A stretch of DNA of 6,664 nucleotides from Candidatus Zixiibacteriota bacterium (GCA_018816665.1 JAHIVM010000054.1:1-6664); one strand, 5' to 3'. Shown: positions 1-6,431, numbered from the stretch's first letter. Numbers and translations are program-made. Notes: generated from the sequence alone by a model not told the origin.

Positions 1-412
1 CATGCTCCACCTCGTCACCGCCCACCAGGGCGGCAAAGTACCCGCTCCAACCCAGCTTATCGATGATGCCGTCTACATGGGCACGAATCTTGGTTGTCGC
101 GATGGCCATAAGCCAGCCGTCCCGGTGCAGATGTCGCAGAGCTGCGGTCACTCCCCCCAGGGCGACAGTCGAGGACACCACCGTCTCCCGTGCCTTGATC
201 TGAAAGTGGTGGTATAGCTCACTCAACGGCGCGGACGTAAACCGGGGATACACGTCCGACAGGGGATATCCGATGTACTTTTTGATCATCTCGGCCGGCT
301 GTTCCGGCTGACCCATCGCGGCCAGGGAATAATTAAAGGCTGCCACGACGCCTTCCGAGGAGTCGATGAGCGTGCCGTCGAGATCAAATACGAGTGCCGG
401 TCTTTCTGTCAA
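1..412 (-). CDS. HAD-superfamily phosphatase, phosphoglycolate-phosphatase-like (partial, 3' end outside window)
   Basis: The 137 visible residues are the N-terminal part of a haloacid-dehalogenase-like hydrolase, a soluble Mg-dependent phosphatase family. Motif I is DLDGT, with the expected nucleophile D10 and acid/base D12. A helical cap region follows (about residues 15-85, including the subfamily-I-like stretch YIGYPLSDVYPRF). Motif II is a hydrophobic strand ending in Thr (AIATTK, T106). The sequence stops at GGDEVEH, just before the expected motif III Lys and motif IV acidic residues, so those cannot be checked. The chosen start is TTG at 412-410: it places motif I seven residues after the start, as usual, and overlaps the upstream stop codon as TTGA. 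No good Shine-Dalgarno is visible, so translation probably depends on coupling to the upstream SPase-like gene. The substrate is not determinable; Gph-like or PpaX-like phosphatases and other HAD-IA enzymes are all possible. Family assignment is firm and specificity is not. Confidence 0.88.
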   Translation of the reverse strand, partial: MTERPALVFDLDGTLIDSSEGVVAAFNYSLAAMGQPEQPAEMIKKYIGYPLSDVYPRFTSAPLSELYHHFQIKARETVVSSTVALGGVTAALRHLHRDGWLMAIATTKIRAHVDGIIDKLGWSGYFAALVGGDEVEH

Positions 413-1191
413 AATAACTGATCAACCCGTCCGACCAGGTGGTCAACCGGCACCTGATAGACGCCGTCGACCGCTCCCAGAGTTAACGTGACGACCAAAA
501 TAGAAGCCTGCTCCACCAAAGTCAACGGCATATCCCCGTTCAGATTCAGTGACTCGAGAACTGCCGGACTCACCGTCGAGCCGTCGATCACCAGTTGGCC
601 GTCGATCATCTGCACATCACTTCCCGGTGGACCGAGCACCAGCCCCGTACGTCGGACGGATTGCCGGTCATCGAATCTGACAATCTCACCCACACGCGGC
701 AGATCGTGCAACAGGGGCCGTTCGGCAAAAAAGAGGTCAACGGTGTAGGCCATTCGATTCGTCACTAGCAAGTCCCCTTTACTGTGCAGGGGACTCAGGT
801 GATGATCGGGCTGCCGAAAAAGCTCCGGTCTGTTGCGCAGCAGAAAGTTGCCTGGCGTGAAGGGAACCAGAAGCTGAAAGGCCAAGACGGATCCGAGAAA
901 AGCGAAAGCGGCGGTGCGAGATCGCCTGGAATTGTGAAAACGTCGGTTGACGGTTTTTGACAGATCAACAAACGTGAACGCAAAGAAGAGAACGGGCAAA
1001 CCAAAAAGAACCAGCTTGGCCGTCAGCGGAAGACTCACCAGGAAGGACACGAACATGAGCGCGACAGCGATGAGAAGGATCAGGAAAACGAAAACGCCAA
1101 AGAGGTAATCACGCCAGAAGACGTGCCCCAGGCCGGGCAACAACAGATTCAGGATGACGGCGAAACCAAATGTGTCTTTGAATCGTTTCAT
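409..1191 (-). CDS. Multi-pass membrane protein with degenerate signal peptidase I (S26)-like domain, probably non-catalytic
   Basis: This 260-residue protein has about four hydrophobic segments (roughly residues 8-25, 30-54, 57-76 and 92-112). The first contains an LLPGLGHVFW motif resembling the PGLGQ-type turn of small multi-pass families such as TM2. After the last segment the remainder follows the signal peptidase I fold: SPLHSKGDLLVTNR (133-146) matches the SMxPTLxxGDxxLVNK box, VGEIVRF (167-173) matches the RGDIVVF strand, LGPPGSDVQMIDGQL (186-200) matches the GLPGDxVxxxDGxL box, and VPVDHLVGRV (247-256) matches the terminal VPxxxIVGxV strand. In this alignment the catalytic Ser position is His131, the catalytic Lys position is Gly183, and the GDNxxDSR box is absent. 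The domain is recognisable but the dyad seems lost, so calling it an active leader peptidase would be unsafe. It starts at ATG 1191 with only a weak ribosome binding site. Its stop overlaps the start of the HAD phosphatase gene, so the two form an operon. Function unknown. Confidence 0.78.
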   Translation of the reverse strand: MKRFKDTFGFAVILNLLLPGLGHVFWRDYLFGVFVFLILLIAVALMFVSFLVSLPLTAKLVLFGLPVLFFAFTFVDLSKTVNRRFHNSRRSRTAAFAFLGSVLAFQLLVPFTPGNFLLRNRPELFRQPDHHLSPLHSKGDLLVTNRMAYTVDLFFAERPLLHDLPRVGEIVRFDDRQSVRRTGLVLGPPGSDVQMIDGQLVIDGSTVSPAVLESLNLNGDMPLTLVEQASILVVTLTLGAVDGVYQVPVDHLVGRVDQLF

Positions 1192-1336
1192 TAATAGTTA
1201 TCTGGCTGTTCCATATTTGTACAGTTTTGACCGGCCCGATGGCTGAGTGGTCTTCGTAAACCGATATGCAATAACAGTTTTCATGAGTTGTGCCTAACAT
1301 ATACGACGGCTCCGGGGATGGATTTGTTACATGTAT

Positions 1337-1366
1337 TTGACAGCACGAGGATTAACGTATTAGAAT
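1337..1366 (+). promoter_or_regulatory. Sigma70-type promoter, distal (upstream of S41 protease)
   Basis: A perfect TTGACA box (1337-1342) is followed after 18 bases by TAGAAT (1361-1366, five of six consensus bases). Transcription would start near 1373, giving the protease mRNA a leader of about 170 bases that includes the stem-loop at 1383-1430. It could instead drive a short untranslated RNA. This is assigned by sequence only. Confidence 0.5.
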
Positions 1367-1382
1367 GTAAGAAGATAGCATA

Positions 1383-1430
1383 TTAGTAGTCCCGAAAGTA
1401 GTCAACGAGGAAACTACTGAGTGCTGCTAA
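1383..1430 (+). other. Potential nested stem-loop in the protease leader
   Basis: AGTAGT (1397-1402) pairs perfectly with ACTACT (1413-1418) across a 10-base loop. Outside it, TTAGTAG (1383-1389) pairs with CTGCTAA (1424-1430) with one G-U pair, giving a nested structure. A second AGTAGT copy at 1385-1390 could compete for ACTACT. The element begins about 10 bases after the predicted start of transcription from the distal promoter. No U-tract follows, so it is not a simple terminator. It may be a leader structure or a chance pairing in AT-rich DNA. Confidence 0.3.
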
Positions 1431-1480
1431 GTGTATATATTTACAATGGGATACAAGTCCCGCCCGGATTGGTCTCTTCC

Positions 1481-1508
1481 TTGACAATTGCCGACAGGCC
1501 GTTACATT
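1481..1508 (+). promoter_or_regulatory. Sigma70-type promoter, proximal, for the S41 protease gene
   Basis: TTGACA (1481-1486, six of six) and TACATT (1503-1508, four of six) are separated by 16 bases. Transcription would begin near 1515, leaving a leader of about 30 bases that contains the GGAGG ribosome binding site. This is the simplest promoter for the gene at 1546. Confidence 0.6.
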
Positions 1509-1534
1509 GAGAGCGAATCGCTGATAAAAAGTTT

Positions 1535-1539
1535 GGAGG
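1535..1539 (+). promoter_or_regulatory. Shine-Dalgarno of the S41 protease gene
   Basis: GGAGG lies six bases before the ATG at 1546. This fixes the start codon, which also gives a proper signal peptide at the N-terminus. Confidence 0.8.
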
Positions 1540-1545
1540 TCCTGG

Positions 1546-3354
1546 ATGCTGCGCTACACCGTACAACTTTTTGGTCTTACCGTCTTTGCGCTGGCGCTGA
1601 TCTGGTTTGCCGGTCCCGGTGATGCCGCTCAGACCAACGCCGCAGCGGAGGGTGTATTGTGGGCCGACACCGTTCACATAAATCTCGACGAGGAACCTGT
1701 TGATGTCGAGACGTCGGTTCCGCAGAGTCGCGATACGTTCATGAAGAGTGTTCGTAAACTCACGCAAACCGCCTTCAGTATCCGCAACAACTACATGGAA
1801 GATATCGATGTCGACGAGATGATCAAATCCGGCATCGTAGGCATGCTCTCCGACCTGGACCGTTTCTCGGTTCTGATGGAGAAAGAAGCTTTCGATGACC
1901 TGATGGAGAATACGCACGGCAAGTACTCCGGCCTGGGCATGCAAATAGATTCCCGTGATGACCGGATCGTGATTATTGCTCCCATCGAAGGCACTCCCGC
2001 TCAACGCAAGGGACTTCGCGCCGGCGATATCATCTGGGAGATCAACGGGCAGTCGACTGAGGAGATGAAGTCTTCCGACGCCGCCAAGATAATGCGGGGC
2101 GAGGCCGGTACATCGGTCACTCTCACCATCAAGCGCGCCGGCAGCGCCGAACTGCTTGAGTACGATGTTGAGCGGGCGGTGATTGAACTGAAGTCCGTCA
2201 ATTACGCGGGCCTCATCCCCGGTACCGACATCGGCTACGTTCGCCTGTCGAAGTTTGCTGAAACCACCAGCCGGGAACTGCGCCAGGCCATCAGCGATCT
2301 CAACGAGCAGAACATTTCGGGTTTGATTTTTGATCTGCGCTCAAACGGCGGCGGTCTGCTGGATCAGGCCAAGGAAACCGCCGAGCTCTTTCTTGACGAA
2401 GGCCGGGAAATCGTGTACACGAAAGGTCGCGAGGAAACATCGGAACGCCATTTCCGGTCCGACCGTCCCCCGCTCTACCCCGCCGGCAAACCGCTGGTGA
2501 TCCTGGTGGACGAAGGAACGGCCTCAGCATCGGAAATCGTCGCGGGCGCCATACAGGATTGGGATCGGGGGATTCTTGTCGGCAATCAGACGTACGGCAA
2601 AGGACTCGTACAGCAGATATTCCCGGTGTCGCAGGACGGCTCAGTGCAGTTGAAACTGACCACGGCCAAGTACTACGTGCCCTCGGGCCGCTGCATCCAG
2701 AAACCGGAACGTCAGGCCAAGCCGGGGCATCAGGTGGTGGCTCTCGAATCGGCTGAGGAAGACTCTGATTCGTTGACTCTCGATGATCGGGAAGTCTACT
2801 TCACCAACGCTGGCCGTACCGTATACGGCGGCGGCGGCATCATACCGGATGTTGAAGTTGAGCGTGAACTCTGGCAGCCGATTGAAATCAACCTGGAACG
2901 CAAGTCGCTGTTTTTTGACTTCGCAATAAAGTACATCGCAAGTCATCCCGGTGTGACGCCGGACTTCGAAGTGACCGATGCAATTGTCAACGATTTCCGC
3001 AAGTTCATTCAGGATGAAGAATTCACGTACAAGTCAGCCCTGCAGATAGCGGTTGACGAGATGCGGGAATCGGTCAAGGAGCAGGAGAAGTCTGAGCTGT
3101 TCTCAGCCTCCCTTGCCGAAATGGACCGTCTGGTGGCCGAGGAAAAGGCGCAGGATTTCGAGAATTCGATTCCATACATCAAGAAGGCGCTCAAACGCGA
3201 AGTGGTCTCAAGTATCGCCGGCGAACGCGGTCGGTACGAGCACACCATTCTGCCGGTTGACCCGGCCATCAAGGAAGCGGTGCGCATCATTACTACGCCG
3301 GGTGAGTACACTAAAATAATCACCAAGGGAATCGAGCGGGCTGAAAGCAACTGA
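1546..3354 (+). CDS. S41-family C-terminal processing peptidase (CtpA/Prc type), exported
   Basis: This 602-residue serine protease cleaves proteins near their C-termini in the periplasm, where family members act in protein quality control and cell-wall enzyme turnover. Residues 1-28 form a Sec signal peptide (hydrophobic core 8-22, likely cleavage after GDAA). An N-terminal helical region follows (about 62-122), then a PDZ domain (about 125-208; GLGMQI, GLRAGDIIWEING) that binds substrate C-termini, then the protease core (about 215-380). The core has DLRSNGGG (263-270), catalytic Ser327 in GTASASE, Lys352 in TYGKG exactly 25 residues later as in CtpB and Prc, and Gln356 as the third catalytic residue. 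YYVPSGRCIQ (376-385) and VYGGGGIIPDV (426-436) are family signatures. The C-terminal extension (about 440-602) is charged and helical, with a Glu/Lys-rich stretch at 503-550. The family is certain; ctpA-like naming is only approximate. It is transcribed alone and ends at the bidirectional terminator. Confidence 0.96.
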   Translation: MLRYTVQLFGLTVFALALIWFAGPGDAAQTNAAAEGVLWADTVHINLDEEPVDVETSVPQSRDTFMKSVRKLTQTAFSIRNNYMEDIDVDEMIKSGIVGMLSDLDRFSVLMEKEAFDDLMENTHGKYSGLGMQIDSRDDRIVIIAPIEGTPAQRKGLRAGDIIWEINGQSTEEMKSSDAAKIMRGEAGTSVTLTIKRAGSAELLEYDVERAVIELKSVNYAGLIPGTDIGYVRLSKFAETTSRELRQAISDLNEQNISGLIFDLRSNGGGLLDQAKETAELFLDEGREIVYTKGREETSERHFRSDRPPLYPAGKPLVILVDEGTASASEIVAGAIQDWDRGILVGNQTYGKGLVQQIFPVSQDGSVQLKLTTAKYYVPSGRCIQKPERQAKPGHQVVALESAEEDSDSLTLDDREVYFTNAGRTVYGGGGIIPDVEVERELWQPIEINLERKSLFFDFAIKYIASHPGVTPDFEVTDAIVNDFRKFIQDEEFTYKSALQIAVDEMRESVKEQEKSELFSASLAEMDRLVAEEKAQDFENSIPYIKKALKREVVSSIAGERGRYEHTILPVDPAIKEAVRIITTPGEYTKIITKGIERAESN

Positions 3355-3380
3355 TCTGCAGGACGAATACTGAACAAGAA

Positions 3381-3415
3381 ACAAGCGGCGTGTCTCTTTG
3401 AGACGCGCCGCTTGT
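3381..3415. terminator. Bidirectional intrinsic terminator between convergent genes
   Basis: A 16-bp stem (3381-3396 with 3400-3415, one G-T wobble) closes on a TTT loop. It starts 26 bases after the protease stop and ends 19 bases before the lipoprotein stop. The outer arms are ACAAGCGGCG and CGCCGCTTGT, and the inner arms GTCTC and GAGAC. The downstream sequence is U-rich but interrupted on both strands (TTGTCTTCT rightward, TTGTTTCTTGTT leftward), which suits termination from both directions. Confidence 0.88.
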
Positions 3416-3434
3416 CTTCTGAGCGGTCCGGTTG

Positions 3435-3857
3435 CTACGGTCTCCCGGCACCGGCTTCAAACTGACCCAGCAACCAGAGGTCATCTACTTTTTCAAACGT
3501 GAGTTTTAGTGGACGGTCGTGCCCGGCCGTGGAGTCCATGACAAAACAGTCTATGACCGCCACCTTCTTGTTGTAGAAAATGTGATAGTCGCCCAAACGT
3601 TCAAAGGCGAAGCTGTGATCGCTTCCGTACACATAGCGGAGGAGCGAGTCGGAGTCCTGGCCGCGGTCCAAAATCTTCACCGACAACAGTGAATCAACTG
3701 ATGCCCGGCTGTCAGCTTTCACCGCCTGCTCCAGGGCAAACAGACGTTCTCGCAAGATCGGGATTTCGTCGCGCGACGGCAGGTCCTCGGCACCACATCC
3801 GGCAAGCAACAACACTCCGGCTGCGACCAGTCCCGTTACGACCCGACGAATCATCAT
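3435..3857 (-). CDS. Small lipoprotein of unknown function, possibly NTF2-like
   Basis: This 140-residue protein has a lipoprotein signal: a basic start (MMIRR), a hydrophobic stretch (VVTGLVAAGVLLLAG) and the lipobox LLAGC, so Cys21 should be lipidated. The following Gly-Ala-Glu lacks the Asp at +2 that retains lipoproteins in the inner membrane of enterobacteria, so outer-membrane sorting is likely if that rule applies. The mature part begins with a helix (about 30-60, RDEIPILRERLFALEQAV) and ends in alternating strands (about 78-135) closing with LKLTFEKVDDLWLLGQFE. This helix-then-sheet pattern with a terminal Trp strand resembles NTF2/DUF4440-like folds, but this is inference from pattern alone. 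The ATG overlaps the upstream stop as ATGA, with AGGTGA eight bases or so upstream. The second Met codon is an alternative start with little effect. It is the last gene of the rlmN operon. Confidence 0.85.
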   Translation of the reverse strand: MMIRRVVTGLVAAGVLLLAGCGAEDLPSRDEIPILRERLFALEQAVKADSRASVDSLLSVKILDRGQDSDSLLRYVYGSDHSFAFERLGDYHIFYNKKVAVIDCFVMDSTAGHDRPLKLTFEKVDDLWLLGQFEAGAGRP

Positions 3858-5245
3858 TTCGTGTTCACCTGGAAGCGGAAGTTTCCGTTGCCACGACGAG
3901 TCAGGACACCATCGGCAACAAGCTTGTTAATCGTTTTTGTCACCAGCAGGTTCCAGTACCAGTATCGCAGCCCGTAGTCAAACGTGGTGTGACCGTGCTT
4001 CTGAGCCAGGACGAAGGCATCCTTCTCAACTTCCGTCAGGAACTCATCGGTACCCCCGGCCAGAGCGTCGAGCGCCGGCACCAGCGCGCCGGCATCAACA
4101 AAAAACGCCTCCGGTTTGTCCTCATCGGCGTACATCCAGTCCGCGCCTTCTCGCAAGTAGGATTTGGCAGCCGATTCCGGGACACAGATGAACGCGGGCA
4201 GGTGGTCGGCATAACTCAGGATATTGCCCTGCGTCCGATAATAGTTCTGGCCGTTGAAGAAATCGCCGCCGTGAATGACATACATGAAACTGCCCAGATT
4301 GGGGCGGCAGGGATTGCTCGACCCGAAGATCTGTAGGGCGCCATTGGAAATTATGAACTTGTTGCCCAGGCGATACCACATGAGCAGTCCAGTGACAGTT
4401 GGATACCGTCGATGCAGCAGCGTATTCCCGGAAGCAAACATGTTGCTGTCGGCATTCACGACGCCGGCGGCAATCAGGCTGTCCAGGGTCCCGCCGTATC
4501 CCGGCAGGTTGCCCGCAACGATCTCCGCAAAACGACCAGCCTGCGCTTCAATCATCGGCATGGCCTCCTCAGCGAACCTGGTCGTGATGACCGGAATTGC
4601 CGGAGTGTATGTATCACCGACGCGACGAATCAGATGGGCGGACTGCAGTTCTCCCAGCATGTGTGTCACGGCAGCGGAGTCAATATGGCCGATTGCTGCG
4701 ATTTCAGCTACAGTCTTTTTCTCCAGCAGAAACACAAGCAGCATTCGGGAGAACTCATTGTCGAGTTGCTGATGGTTTTCGCACAGCGGGGGAAGGGTGA
4801 TCTTCTCCTGACGGTACGGCAGTATCTCCTCTGGCACATGGAATGTCAGCCGGAACGGCTGTTCGAGGATCTTGTGTCCCAGAGAGAGATCGTCCAGCGT
4901 ATCGATGACATCGTAAACGCGAATCATCAATTCCGCTTTGCCGAAGTTGCCGGGGATTTCAATCGACGGTTTCACGGTGAGGGTTTTGTTCGGTTCCAGA
5001 GGGAAGAAACTTTTCTGGGCGCGCCGGGCCTCAGAGTATGAATCCTCGAAATGAACATCCGCCTCCACCACGAGAAAGCGTAACCAGTCAGAAGTATTGG
5101 TCACGTCGAATTCCAGCGATTGTTTACCCCACTCACGGTTGGGGAAATCGATCTTCCCGACCGTAACTTCAGATTGCGCAAGAGCCAGATCACCAATGAT
5201 ACTCAGAGCCATCACCGCGATGCACAGTTTCAGCAACGCCCGCAT
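3854..5245 (-). CDS. Exported protein of unknown function with winged-helix-like segments
   Basis: I do not recognise a named family for this 463-residue protein. Residues 1-23 are a Sec signal peptide (MRALLKLCIAVMAL, cleavage likely after ALA before QS). Residues 25-137 look like a beta-sandwich: alternating strands such as SLEFDVTNTSDWLRFLVVEADV and AELMIRVYDV, with a hydrophobic, acidic, Asn/Thr-rich pattern typical of Ig-like domains. Residues about 163-212 look like a helix-turn-helix with wing: TVAEIAAIGHIDSAAVTHML, then LGELQSAHLIRRVGDTYTP, the classic ArsR/MarR rhythm. Residues about 215-400 are a mixed region rich in aromatic residues. The C-terminus (about 425-459, TKTINKLVADGVLTRRGNGNF) again looks winged-helix-like. 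Only three Cys fall in the mature part (155, 313, 354). A strong ribosome binding site sits on the rlmN stop, and the gene overlaps the lipoprotein gene by ATGA. Envelope location is likely; function unknown. Confidence 0.86.
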   Translation of the reverse strand: MRALLKLCIAVMALSIIGDLALAQSEVTVGKIDFPNREWGKQSLEFDVTNTSDWLRFLVVEADVHFEDSYSEARRAQKSFFPLEPNKTLTVKPSIEIPGNFGKAELMIRVYDVIDTLDDLSLGHKILEQPFRLTFHVPEEILPYRQEKITLPPLCENHQQLDNEFSRMLLVFLLEKKTVAEIAAIGHIDSAAVTHMLGELQSAHLIRRVGDTYTPAIPVITTRFAEEAMPMIEAQAGRFAEIVAGNLPGYGGTLDSLIAAGVVNADSNMFASGNTLLHRRYPTVTGLLMWYRLGNKFIISNGALQIFGSSNPCRPNLGSFMYVIHGGDFFNGQNYYRTQGNILSYADHLPAFICVPESAAKSYLREGADWMYADEDKPEAFFVDAGALVPALDALAGGTDEFLTEVEKDAFVLAQKHGHTTFDYGLRYWYWNLLVTKTINKLVADGVLTRRGNGNFRFQVNTK

Positions 5246-5248
5246 ACT

Positions 5249-5256
5249 CTCCTCCT
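5249..5256 (-). promoter_or_regulatory. Shine-Dalgarno of the exported-protein gene, overlapping the rlmN stop
   Basis: On the minus strand AGGAGGAG precedes the ATG at 5245 by three bases, with the core AGGAGG about five bases away. Its first two bases belong to the TAG stop of rlmN. Ribosomes ending rlmN are thus placed directly on this site, which supports translational coupling and fixes the downstream start. Confidence 0.8.
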
Positions 5257-6286
5257 AAGTCATATTGCGACCCGCCAGTTGACCACAGGCGGCATCAATA
5301 TCTCGTCCCCGGCTTTTCCGAACCATGACGGCCGGGGCGCGGGGATACAGTTCTTTGGCAAACCATTCCACCCGCTCGTCATCGGGTCGACGGTAGTCGA
5401 GGCCCGGAACGGGATTGTAGGCCAGCAAATTGATTTTGCAGGGCAACCCTCGCATCAACCGGCTGAGAGCCTTGATATCTTCGTCACTGTCATTAAACCC
5501 CTCCATCAGGATGTACTCAAACATCACCCGGGTCCGGGTCCTATCCGTGTAGTAGCGGATAGCCTCGATCAACGAATCCAGATCGTAGGATCGCGCTACC
5601 GGCATAATTTCCTCTCTCTGTGCCTGGGTAGCCGCGTGCAGCGATATTGCCAGCCGGGCTTTCACGCCATCGTCGGCCAACTGCCGAATTTTCGGGCTGA
5701 TCCCGCACGTCGAGATCACTATCTTCTTGGCCCCGATGCCCAGGCCCATACTATCCGTCATAATCTGCAATGATGCCAGCAGATTGTCGTAGTTCAACAG
5801 CGGCTCACCCATCCCCATAAAGACGACATTCGTGAAAGCTTCGTCACCCAGGAACTCTCGGATATACATCATCTGCCCGATTATCTCCCCGGCCGTCAGG
5901 TCCCGACGAAGCCCGAGCGTACCGGTGGCGCAAAAGCGGCAGGCCAGCGGACATCCGGCCTGGGAGGACACGCACAGGGTGTTGCGGTCGTCATCGGGGA
6001 TTAACACCGTCTCTACCGGGTGACCGTCATCGGTCAAAAAAAGAAACTTCTCAGTGCCGTCCACGGACACCTGTCGGTCCTTGAGCTCAAGTCGCTTGAT
6101 CGCATAGTCGTCAGCGAGCCGTCCGCGCAACTCACGGGTGAAATTCGTCATATTCACAAAATCTGTCAGACGATCATTATACAACCATTTGAACAACTGG
6201 CGTCCACGATACTTCTGTTCGCCATATCTCTCGAAGAGCTGTTCCATCTGACCGACAGTGAAGCCCATGAGGTTAGTTTTGGACAT
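5255..6286 (-). CDS. rlmN: Dual-specificity 23S rRNA (A2503-C2) / tRNA (A37-C2) methyltransferase RlmN
   Basis: RlmN is a cytoplasmic radical-SAM enzyme that makes 2-methyladenosine at A2503 of 23S rRNA and at A37 of some tRNAs, tuning decoding and the peptidyl-transferase exit region. The N-terminal helical domain (1-90) carries the usual KYRGRQLFKWLY. The radical-SAM cluster motif is C112-x3-C116-x2-C119 (CPLACRFC), followed by the SAM-binding GMGEP (158-162). Cys105 in LCVSSQ and Cys334 in DIDAACGQLAG match the two mechanistic cysteines (E. coli C118 and C355), and Glu92 in VETVLIP matches E. coli E105. All catalytic residues are therefore present. Length is 343 residues with the ATG at 6286, which begins SKTNLMGFT as in homologues. 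An upstream in-frame TTG at 6322 would add 12 unlikely residues. It is the first gene of a three-gene operon and diverges from tRNA-Pro. The tRNA-Pro next door has G37, so it is not a substrate. Confidence 0.96.
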   Translation of the reverse strand: MSKTNLMGFTVGQMEQLFERYGEQKYRGRQLFKWLYNDRLTDFVNMTNFTRELRGRLADDYAIKRLELKDRQVSVDGTEKFLFLTDDGHPVETVLIPDDDRNTLCVSSQAGCPLACRFCATGTLGLRRDLTAGEIIGQMMYIREFLGDEAFTNVVFMGMGEPLLNYDNLLASLQIMTDSMGLGIGAKKIVISTCGISPKIRQLADDGVKARLAISLHAATQAQREEIMPVARSYDLDSLIEAIRYYTDRTRTRVMFEYILMEGFNDSDEDIKALSRLMRGLPCKINLLAYNPVPGLDYRRPDDERVEWFAKELYPRAPAVMVRKSRGRDIDAACGQLAGRNMT

Positions 6287-6340
6287 AGACCTAAAATGTA
6301 CAAGAAATCGCCATATATGCAAGCGGCAAAACAGGTTTGG

Positions 6341-6361
6341 AAACGGGCGGACAACCCGTTT
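6341..6361. repeat. Perfect inverted repeat in the rlmN upstream region
   Basis: AAACGGG (6341-6347) and CCCGTTT (6355-6361) flank a 7-base spacer. The repeat lies about 55-75 bases upstream of the rlmN ATG and about 70 bases upstream of the tRNA promoter. It could be an operator or a stem-loop in a longer rlmN leader. It is not followed by a T-tract on either strand, which argues against a terminator. Confidence 0.5.
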
Positions 6362-6431
6362 GCCCGGCGAACCGACTTCTCCGGGACCTGCCTTGCGGAC
6401 TTATGGGAGTTGCCATGAAACACCGTCGAGC

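Larger units (their letters stand above)
1192..1545. other. Intergenic region between divergent genes; regulatory content only
   Basis: These 354 bases separate the leftward SPase-like gene from the rightward protease gene and are visibly more AT-rich than the flanking genes. I find no convincing gene on either strand. Open frames entering it (for example the minus-strand frame at 1109-1300) lack a ribosome binding site and look unlike protein. The right half holds two rightward promoters (1337-1366 and 1481-1508) and a potential stem-loop (1383-1430). No convincing leftward promoter for the SPase-like gene could be picked out, although one must lie here or within the first codons. Confidence 0.7.

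Noticed and set aside
1231..1275. GGCCCGATGGCTGAGTGGTC resembles the 5' half of a tRNA-Ser/Leu and might be a tRNA remnant or attachment site.
   Set aside because: No matching acceptor 3' strand, anticodon arm or TTCGAAT-type T loop follows, and no integrase or mobile gene is nearby.
1441..2004. Minus-strand open frame of 187 codons antisense to the 5' part of the S41 protease gene.
   Set aside because: It lies over the signal peptide and PDZ coding region of a confidently assigned gene and over its promoter. No domain or ribosome binding site is visible.
3689..4336. Plus-strand open frame of 215 codons overlapping the lipoprotein and exported-protein genes.
   Set aside because: It spans the ends of two well-supported minus-strand genes with signal sequences and coupled starts. 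Its own translation looks like a shadow frame and it has no start signals.
5120..5773. Long open frame on the plus strand (217 codons) antisense to rlmN and the exported-protein gene.
   Set aside because: The minus strand carries RlmN with every catalytic motif across this stretch. The antisense frame has low-complexity, His/Gln-rich composition, no recognisable domain and no ribosome binding site.
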